Below, one piece after another: positions 8,333 to 14,194 of a stretch of DNA of 64,000 bases. Numbering within the stretch: the stretch's first letter is position 1; each line of letters begins with the position of its first letter. Made by a program: the position numbers and the translations under genes. The notes below the pieces were generated by a model that ran no database searches, was not told where the DNA came from, and saw nothing but the letters and a program-made list of their open reading frames with translations. The DNA comes from Massilia sp. Root418 (GTDB lineage: Bacteria; Pseudomonadota; Gammaproteobacteria; Burkholderiales; Burkholderiaceae_D). Location: the NCBI RefSeq assembly GCF_001425265.1, contig NZ_LMEC01000001.1, forward strand, positions 454,036 through 518,035. The letters are read 5' to 3'.

Positions 8333-9813
8333 CGGCTATCCTTGGGCCAGGTGAAATAGAAGGTGGCGCCGGCGCCGGGCGCGGACTCGACCCAGACCCG
8401 GCCGCGGTACATTTCCACGATCTTTTTTACCAGCGCCAGGCCGACGCCGGTGCTCTCCACACGGTCGCGCGGGGCCAGGGTCTGGAACAGCTGGAAGATG
8501 CGCTCGAAATGGCGCGGTTCGATGCCGGGACCGTTGTCGGCCACCGCGAAGCGCCACTGGCTGCCGTCGTCGGTGCAGCGCACGGTGACCTGCCCGCCCT
8601 CGGGCCGGTCCATGTATTTGATGGCATTCGAGATCAGGTTATGGAACACCTGCTGCAGCCGGGTCGGCTCGCCGGCCACCGTGGGCAGGCCGGGCTGCAC
8701 GGTCACCGCGATGCCGGGCGGCGGCGCCAGCAGGTCCACCACTTCTGCCAGCACGCGGTTCAGGTCCACGGCGGCCACCGCTTCCCGTACCCGGCCCACG
8801 CGCGAGTACTGCAGGATGCCGTCGATCAGCGCGCCCATGCGGTGCACGCGGTTGATCAGCAGGCGCATGTGCTCCTTGCCCTCGTCGTTGAACTGCTCGG
8901 CGTAGTCGGTGGCCAGCCAGTCGGCCAGCGAACCGATGCCGCGCAGCGGCGCCTTCAGGTCGTGCGACACCACGTAAGCGAAATTGGTCAGTTCCTCGTT
9001 CGCGCTGCTCAGTTCCTGCAGCAGCTGCTGGGTTTTCTGTTCGGCCTGCTTGCGCTCGGTGATGTCGCGCACCAGGCCGGTAAACATGCGCTTGCCGCCC
9101 AGGGTCATTTCCGCTACCGACAGATCCATGGGGAACACGCTGCCGTCGCGGCGCATGCCCTGCACTTCGCGGCCCTTGCCGATGATGCGCTTCTCGCCCG
9201 TGGCCAGGTAGTGCGCCAGGTAGCCGTCGTGCGCGCTGCGGTGTGGTTCGGGCATCAGCATGGAAATGTTGCGCCCGGCCACTTCGTCCTCGCGGTAGCC
9301 GAACATGCGCTCGGCCGCCGGGTTCAGGCGTTCCAGCGCACCGTGCTCGTCTATGGTGATGATGGCGTCCACGGCGGTTTCGAACACGGCGCGCATGCGC
9401 GCCTCGCTCTCTTCCAGCGCGCGCTCGGCGGCCTTGCGCACGCTGATGTCGTGCACGGTGGCCATCACCATGTCCTGCCCGTCCGGGCTGCGCAGCGGCG
9501 ACAGGCTGACCTCGACCGGGAATTCGCGCCCGTCCCGGTGGCGCCCGAACAGCGCGGCGCCGGCCCCCATCACGCGCGGATGGGGCTGGGCGCTGTAGTT
9601 CTCGCGCAGCGCTTCGTGGCCGCGCCGGTAGCGTTCCGGGATCAGTGTTTCCACCGGCAAACCTTGCAGCTGCTGCTGGGTGTAGCCGAACAGCGCTTCC
9701 AGCGCGGGGTTGGCCAGCGCGATGGTGCCTGCGCGGTCAACGATGATGACCGGGTCCGTGGCCGCGGCCAGCAGCCAGGCCAGGCTCTGGTCGGCAATGG
9801 GAGGTGTCTGCAC
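8329..9813 (-). CDS. PAS-PAS histidine kinase with FixL-like heme-PAS signature
   Basis: A 494-residue soluble kinase. PAS1 covers about residues 8-128 and PAS2 about 135-255. The HisKA H-box has its phospho-His at about residue 284 (VVSHDLKAPL), followed by an ATPase domain with NLISNAIKY and DNGPGI. In PAS2 the segment LMPEPHRSAHDGY places a His at residue 195, and GKGR places an Arg exactly 20 residues later (215). These match the proximal heme His200 and ligand-gating Arg220 of Bradyrhizobium FixL. FixL Arg206 is a His here. PAS1 has a His in the comparable place but lacks the Arg. Oxygen sensing is a reasoned inference. It is the first gene of the relay operon. Confidence 0.88.
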   Translation of the reverse strand: MQTPPIADQSLAWLLAAATDPVIIVDRAGTIALANPALEALFGYTQQQLQGLPVETLIPERYRRGHEALRENYSAQPHPRVMGAGAALFGRHRDGREFPVEVSLSPLRSPDGQDMVMATVHDISVRKAAERALEESEARMRAVFETAVDAIITIDEHGALERLNPAAERMFGYREDEVAGRNISMLMPEPHRSAHDGYLAHYLATGEKRIIGKGREVQGMRRDGSVFPMDLSVAEMTLGGKRMFTGLVRDITERKQAEQKTQQLLQELSSANEELTNFAYVVSHDLKAPLRGIGSLADWLATDYAEQFNDEGKEHMRLLINRVHRMGALIDGILQYSRVGRVREAVAAVDLNRVLAEVVDLLAPPPGIAVTVQPGLPTVAGEPTRLQQVFHNLISNAIKYMDRPEGGQVTVRCTDDGSQWRFAVADNGPGIEPRHFERIFQLFQTLAPRDRVESTGVGLALVKKIVEMYRGRVWVESAPGAGATFYFTWPKDSR

Positions 9814-9916
9814 GCATGGTCCTGATGAGGAAAGTAGCCGACATCATACGATTGATGCGCCCTGCCGGTAAAGGGCTGCGCGGTCCCCGTGCCCGGCAGG
9901 CAAATTTCGGTGCGAT

Positions 9917-9930
9917 TTGACATGGATCAA
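9917..9930. promoter_or_regulatory. FNR-type box (TTGAC-ATGG-ATCAA)
   Basis: One base from the FNR consensus, located between the divergent FixL-like kinase operon and the DksA/TraR-type gene. A TACAGT hexamer at 9963-9968 would put the box near -51 for the forward gene, one helical turn further than the class II position. The same CTACAGTGG string follows the box at 12122. Confidence 0.7.
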
Positions 9931-9995
9931 ACAGCCCCCTGCCGGCCGCGCGGCGATTCCCCTACAGTGGTAGCCATGAGACAGCGGAGAGCGTG

Positions 9996-10301
9996 ATGCA
10001 AGCGAAGGATGGACAGACAATGGCGGCCCTGGAACACAGCCTGCTGGAGCGGCGCGCGGCGCTGGCCGACGCGGTGCTGGCGCGCCTGCATGTCGACGGC
10101 AAGGACGAACTGGCCCTGTTGCACCCGGAATGCCGCGAGCTGGAAGCGGTGGAACGGGCGCTGGCCGGGATGGCCGACGGCAGCTACGGCCTGTGTCACG
10201 GCTGCGGACGGGCGATCGCCCCGGCGCGCCTCTTGGCGCAGCCGTCCGCCGCACTGTGCCTGGACTGCCAGCAAGAGAGCGAGCGGCGCTACCACGTCTA
10301 G
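9996..10301 (+). CDS. Short DksA/TraR-type C4 zinc-finger protein
   Basis: A 101-residue protein with an N-terminal helical region and a C-terminal zinc finger of the form CHGC-x17-CLDC, the DksA/TraR pattern. Family members bind RNA polymerase through its secondary channel. At about 100 residues it is nearer to short TraR-like forms than to 150-residue DksA. The ATG at 9996 is chosen because GGAGA lies six bases upstream; an in-frame GTG is adjacent at 9993. The FNR-type box at 9917 lies 66 bases ahead, so induction at low oxygen is likely. A universal stress protein gene follows 50 bases downstream. Confidence 0.85.
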   Translation: MQAKDGQTMAALEHSLLERRAALADAVLARLHVDGKDELALLHPECRELEAVERALAGMADGSYGLCHGCGRAIAPARLLAQPSAALCLDCQQESERRYHV

Positions 10302-10351
10302 CCCGGCCGCTGCGTAGCCGGGGAATATTTTCCACAAAGAAGGAGCACGCC

Positions 10352-11188
10352 ATGACATACCGTACCATCCTGGTTCACGCCGACCTGTCGCGCCACGCGC
10401 CGCAGCGCATCCGCCTCGCCGCCACCCTGGCGCGCACCTTCGATGCCCACCTGGTGGGCGGCGCGATGACGGGCGTTTCCCGTTTCCTGCTGCCGGCCAG
10501 CGTCGCCATGGGCGGTCCGATGATCGCCGACCAGGTCGAGCTGATGCGCGGTAACGCCGAGCGCGCGCTGGTGGAATTCGACACGCTGGCCGGCCAGATG
10601 GGCGTCGCGTCCTACGAGCGCCGCCTGGTGCAGGACGACTTCGACGGCGGCATGGCACTGCAGGCGCGCTACGCGGACCTGGTGGTGCTGAGCCAGACCG
10701 ACCCCGAGGAAAACGTCCCCGGCGCCTGGAATGACCTGCCCGAGTATGTGTTGCTGAACGCGGTGCGCCCGGTGCTGCTGGTGCCGTACGCCGGGACCTG
10801 GGAGCACGTCGGCAGCGAGGTGCTGGTGGCCTGGGACGGCAGCATGGAAGCCACGCGTGCCGTCACGGCCGCCCTGCCGCTGCTCAAGCAGGCGCCACGC
10901 GTGACGGTGGTGGTGTTCAATCCGCAGTCGCGCTACGGCGTGCACGGCCAGCAGCCGGGCGCCGACCTGGCGCTGTACCTGAGCCGGCACGGGGTACGGG
11001 TGGAAGTGAGCGCCCAGCCCACCGCGCTGGACGCGGGCAACGCCCTGCTGTCGCTGGCGGCGGACACGGGGGCTGACTTGCTGGTGATGGGCGGCTACGG
11101 CCACGCCCGGCTGCGGGAGATGCTGCTGGGCGGCGTGACTGCCACCATCCTGAGGGATATGACCTTGCCGGTGCTGATGGCGCACTGA
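10352..11188 (+). CDS. Tandem universal stress protein (UspA family)
   Basis: A 278-residue protein with two Usp domains. The first (about 1-145) opens with YRTILVHADLS. The second (about 150-278) opens with VLVAWDGS and ends with MGGYGHARLREMLLGG and TLPVLMAH, the ATP-binding G-x2-G-x9-G type pattern, although the final S/T region is modified. Tandem Usp proteins are often induced under low oxygen through FNR/Anr. An AAGGAGC site precedes the ATG. It lies 50 bases after the zinc-finger gene, probably in one transcript, and converges on the second FNR gene. Confidence 0.9.
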   Translation: MTYRTILVHADLSRHAPQRIRLAATLARTFDAHLVGGAMTGVSRFLLPASVAMGGPMIADQVELMRGNAERALVEFDTLAGQMGVASYERRLVQDDFDGGMALQARYADLVVLSQTDPEENVPGAWNDLPEYVLLNAVRPVLLVPYAGTWEHVGSEVLVAWDGSMEATRAVTAALPLLKQAPRVTVVVFNPQSRYGVHGQQPGADLALYLSRHGVRVEVSAQPTALDAGNALLSLAADTGADLLVMGGYGHARLREMLLGGVTATILRDMTLPVLMAH

Positions 11189-11222
11189 GCGCGCGCCGCG
11201 GACCGGGCGCCCGCTGGCCGCG

Positions 11223-11984
11223 TCAGGCGGCTTCGCACTCCGGTTCCATGCGGCCGGCGGCCAGGTCCTGCAGGCCGGCCAGGTCGAGGATGCGCAGGTC
11301 GCGGTTGTGCAGGTCGATCCAGCCGGCCTTGCGGAACCGCGCCAGCAGGCGGCTGATGCTCTCGATGGTCAGGCCCAGGTAGCCGCCGATGTCCTCGCGC
11401 GACATGCGCAGCTGGAAGCTGGACTGCGAGAATCCGCGCGCGGCATAGCGTGCGCCCAGTTGCGTGAGCAGCAGCGCCAGGCGCTGTTCGGCGCGCATGT
11501 TGCCAAGGAATAAAGCCACCGCCTGCTCGCGCTGGATCTCGCGCGCCATGGTGCGGTGGAACTGCTGCATCAGCTCGGGCACCTGGGCCACCAGTTCCTG
11601 CAGCCGGGCGAATGGGATCTCGCACACTTCGCTGTCCTCCAGCGCCACCGCGCTGCAGCTGTGCTGGCCGGCGCCGATGGCTTCCATGCCCAGCAGGTCG
11701 CCGGCCATGTGGAAGCCCGTGATCTGCTGCTCGCCACGCTGGTTCACCTGGGCGGTCTTGAAGTGCCCCAGGCGCACCGCGTACAGGCTGCCGAACGACT
11801 GGCCCATGCTGAACAGCTGCTCGTCGCGCTGGACCTTGCGGCGGCGCGAAATAATCTGGTCCAGACGGCGCATCGTGTCCTCGCCCAGGCCCTGTGGCAG
11901 GCAAAAGCGGTTGAAGCTGCACAAGCCGCAACGCGGCTGGGCGGGCGCGCGGCTGGCGGATGCGATGGGAATGATGGCGTTCAT
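11223..11984 (-). CDS. fnr: FNR-type oxygen-sensing transcription regulator (second copy)
   Basis: A 253-residue Crp/Fnr regulator. C19-x2-C22-x5-C28 and C121 (in VCEIPF, as in E. coli Fnr) supply the four cluster ligands. The helix-turn-helix MSREDIGGYLGL with E-x2-SR in the recognition helix is the TTGAT-reading type. The ATG at 11984 has GCGGAG upstream and gives normal length; longer readings add an unrelated 42 residues. It resembles E. coli Fnr around C121 more closely than the copy at 2670 does. It is divergent from the PPOX-like gene, with an FNR box and a separate 16-base palindrome in between. Confidence 0.9.
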   Translation of the reverse strand: MNAIIPIASASRAPAQPRCGLCSFNRFCLPQGLGEDTMRRLDQIISRRRKVQRDEQLFSMGQSFGSLYAVRLGHFKTAQVNQRGEQQITGFHMAGDLLGMEAIGAGQHSCSAVALEDSEVCEIPFARLQELVAQVPELMQQFHRTMAREIQREQAVALFLGNMRAEQRLALLLTQLGARYAARGFSQSSFQLRMSREDIGGYLGLTIESISRLLARFRKAGWIDLHNRDLRILDLAGLQDLAAGRMEPECEAA

Positions 11985-12084
11985 GGTTGGCTCCGCGATG
12001 GTGTGCGCGCGTGGTTGCGCTGTCGATGGTGCCAGTATCGTGCACCCGTGCGTGCAGCGGTATCGGGTATCCCGGCTACATGCC

Positions 12085-12100
12085 GTAGGGGATCCCCTAC
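12085..12100. promoter_or_regulatory. Perfect 16-base palindrome, candidate operator
   Basis: The sequence GTAGGGGATCCCCTAC reads the same on both strands and lies 100 bases before the second FNR gene. A half-like string ATTCCCCTAC occurs at 9955-9964 before the zinc-finger gene. It does not match FNR or NarL consensus. The NarL-type regulator encoded at 5761 is one possible binder; this is speculative. Confidence 0.45.
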
Positions 12101-12121
12101 ACGCAGCCAAGGCGGGCCAAT

Positions 12122-12135
12122 TTGACCTGGATCAA
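12122..12135. promoter_or_regulatory. FNR-type box (TTGAC-CTGG-ATCAA)
   Basis: One base from consensus, between the second FNR gene and the divergent PPOX-like gene. A TACAGT hexamer at 12159-12164 gives a predicted transcription start near 12171 and places the box centre near -42, the class II activator position for the forward gene. Confidence 0.75.
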
Positions 12136-12190
12136 GGATGATGCCTGCCCCGAAGGGCTACAGTGGCGCCATACCTGAACGGAGGCCGAG

Positions 12191-12682
12191 ATGGACACAT
12201 TGCATGCCGAAGCGCGCGGCCGGATACTGGCCATCCTCTCTGCCGGCGCCGACCTGGCGCTAGCCACGCTGCGCCCGGACGGCTATCCGCAGGCCACCAC
12301 CGTCAGCTACGTCAACCAGGGACTGGTGCTGTACGCCGGGATCGGGCTTGACAGCCAGAAGGCCCACAACATCGAGGCAAATCCCCGGGTGTCCCTAACG
12401 CTGACCCTGCCCTACGCGCACTGGGGTGAAATTCGCGGTATCTCGGCCGGGGCCACCGCCACGATTATCAACGGCGCAGCCGGACTGGCGAGCGTGGCGG
12501 CCCTCATGGTGCGCAAATTCCCGGAAATCCGGCGCATGCAGGACGCCGGCAAGGCGCCGGACTGGGGCAGCGTGCTGGTGCTGCGCATAGAGCCGCAGGT
12601 GATTTCGCTGCTGGACTACACCCGGGGCTTCGGGCACACCGAACTGTTCGCGGTGCCGCCGGACGCCTGCGCAGGCGACTAA
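12191..12682 (+). CDS. Pyridoxamine 5'-phosphate oxidase-like (PPOX) protein
   Basis: A 163-residue protein of the split-barrel flavin-binding PPOX family. LATLRPDGYPQATTVSYVN and the following KAHNIEANPRVSLTL are the typical first strands and the FMN-contact region. Members bind FMN, F420 or heme, and the substrate cannot be told from sequence. ACGGAGG precedes the ATG. The class II-placed FNR box upstream suggests induction at low oxygen, like the nearby Usp and zinc-finger genes. Confidence 0.85.
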   Translation: MDTLHAEARGRILAILSAGADLALATLRPDGYPQATTVSYVNQGLVLYAGIGLDSQKAHNIEANPRVSLTLTLPYAHWGEIRGISAGATATIINGAAGLASVAALMVRKFPEIRRMQDAGKAPDWGSVLVLRIEPQVISLLDYTRGFGHTELFAVPPDACAGD

Positions 12683-12910
12683 AACGCCCGGGCGGCGTCA
12701 GCCTGCGCTACTGCAAGCTAATCTGCTGCGCCGGCGGCAGGCCGCTTTGCGCACTGTTTTTGCCTTACACCGTCAACCCTTCCTGCATCTAGCGAAACGG
12801 CATCGCGCCGTCCGGGCCGGGCGCACCCATTTAATAGCGTAGCGCGCCCTCACGTTTCGCGCACGTATCGCTTTGTATCACTCATAAACATGATTAGATT
12901 GCGCCAGCCG
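12683..12910. other. Intergenic stretch before the pectin operon
   Basis: No reading frame of substance. It is GC-rich at first and then turns AT-richer toward the promoter at 12911. I see no convincing terminator with a T-run and no known RNA. Confidence 0.6.
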
Positions 12911-12939
12911 TTGACACTGCCGGGGGGACTCTCGATACT
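12911..12939 (+). promoter_or_regulatory. Sigma70-like promoter of the forward rhamnogalacturonan operon
   Basis: A perfect -35 TTGACA (12911-12916), a 17-base spacer and a -10 GATACT (12934-12939, four of six matches) give a predicted start near 12946, 30 bases before the first gene. The next four genes follow with gaps of 1 to 28 bases, so this promoter may drive all five. Confidence 0.6.
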
Positions 12940-12975
12940 CGGTAGCCATCCATATTTCCAGCTTGACAAGGTCTT

Positions 12976-14184
12976 ATGCCAGTCCTCCGACATATCAGGC
13001 GGCGCACCGCCGGCAACGCAGCTGCGCTGTCGCTCGTCCTGGCTTCGTGCGCCGCCGCCGCTGCCCCTCCCCTGCCTGCCAGCTATATGGACCAGCTACG
13101 CCGCGCCGAAGGTGAGCCCGTCAATCTGCAGGCGCTGGGCACTGTGCGCAGCTTTGTCGGCGACTACGCAGGCGCCATGGCGGCGTTTGACCAGGTCCAG
13201 CGCAAGACGCCGGGCGGGGACGACCCACGGAACGCCGGAAAACTGGACGGCGCTGTCGCAAAGGACGCCATCGAGGCCATCGTGGAACAGGCGCGCGGCA
13301 AACGCGTGGTGCTGCTGAACGAGGCGCACCACGTGCCCATGCACCGCGCCTTCGCCATGCGGCTCGCTTCGGAGCTGCGCAAGATCGGCTACACCTACCT
13401 TGCCTGCGAGGCGTTCAGCAATGACGCTACCGGCACCGGACCCGGGCCCGTCGTCACCATGGCCGACGGCTACTACCTGCGCGACCCTGTGTTTGCCCAG
13501 TTCATCCGCTCCGCCGTGGCTGACAACTGGAAGCTGGTGCCCTACGAGTCGCCGTCCGATCCGGCGCAGCTGCCGGCGGAACGGATCAAGGCGCGGGAAA
13601 TGGGACAGGCGCGGAACCTGGTGGAAAAGATCTTCGCCAGGGACAAGGACGCGAAAGTATTCGTCTACGTGGGCTACGGCCATCTGCTTAAAACGCCTGC
13701 CGGCCAGGAAGGCGGCATGGTCATGATGGGCGAGTACCTGCGGCGCCTGACCGGGCTCGATACCCTGCATGTTGAACAGCAGCGCTTCTTTGCGCACCCC
13801 GACCCGGCGGACAACAGCGCCACCTACAACGCCATTCAAGCCCGGTTTCCCCAGTCTGCGCCCTATGTGCTGAAATCCGCCGCAGGCAAGGACATCCTGT
13901 TCAATGGCATGGAAGGCCGTGCCGACATGCAGGTAGTCTTCCCAGCCTACGGCGCCGATGCGGCATCCGGCCGCCCTGCGTGGCTGCAGACGCTGGCACT
14001 GCGCCATGCGCAGCCGATTCCTGCCGGGCTGCTGCCGGCCACGGGCCGCAGGTTGATACAGGCCCACTTCGAGGCCGATCCGGCCGATGCCGTGCCCGCC
14101 GATGTCGTGCTGGTCGAAGCGGGCAAGCCGGTCCCCAGCTTCATGCTGCCGCCCGGGAAATTCCGATACAGCTTCCAGGATTGA
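12976..14184 (+). CDS. Secreted EreA/ChaN-like (Tiki-superfamily) protein
   Basis: A 402-residue protein with a signal peptide (about 1-30, ending in an Ala-rich cleavage region). The core KRVVLLNEAHHVPMHRAFA, the later LACEAF, and VYVGYGHLLK resemble the erythromycin-esterase/ChaN/TIKI superfamily, where Glu and His residues such as NEAHH form the metal or catalytic site. No member is known to act on pectin. It is the first gene after the operon promoter, ten bases before the lyase gene, so co-expression with rhamnogalacturonan enzymes is clear but its job is not. The last 100 residues have no feature I recognise. Confidence 0.7.
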   Translation: MPVLRHIRRRTAGNAAALSLVLASCAAAAAPPLPASYMDQLRRAEGEPVNLQALGTVRSFVGDYAGAMAAFDQVQRKTPGGDDPRNAGKLDGAVAKDAIEAIVEQARGKRVVLLNEAHHVPMHRAFAMRLASELRKIGYTYLACEAFSNDATGTGPGPVVTMADGYYLRDPVFAQFIRSAVADNWKLVPYESPSDPAQLPAERIKAREMGQARNLVEKIFARDKDAKVFVYVGYGHLLKTPAGQEGGMVMMGEYLRRLTGLDTLHVEQQRFFAHPDPADNSATYNAIQARFPQSAPYVLKSAAGKDILFNGMEGRADMQVVFPAYGADAASGRPAWLQTLALRHAQPIPAGLLPATGRRLIQAHFEADPADAVPADVVLVEAGKPVPSFMLPPGKFRYSFQD

Positions 14185-14194
14185 GAGACGCATA

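Noticed and set aside
10130..10351. Upstream in-frame extension of the universal stress protein
   Set aside because: It overlaps the zinc-finger gene, has no site for ribosomes and adds low-complexity sequence; the ATG at 10352 has AAGGAG and starts the Usp fold.
12085..12100. NarL heptamer pair
   Set aside because: The palindrome does not contain TACYYMT in the 7-2-7 arrangement, so it is listed only as an unassigned operator candidate.
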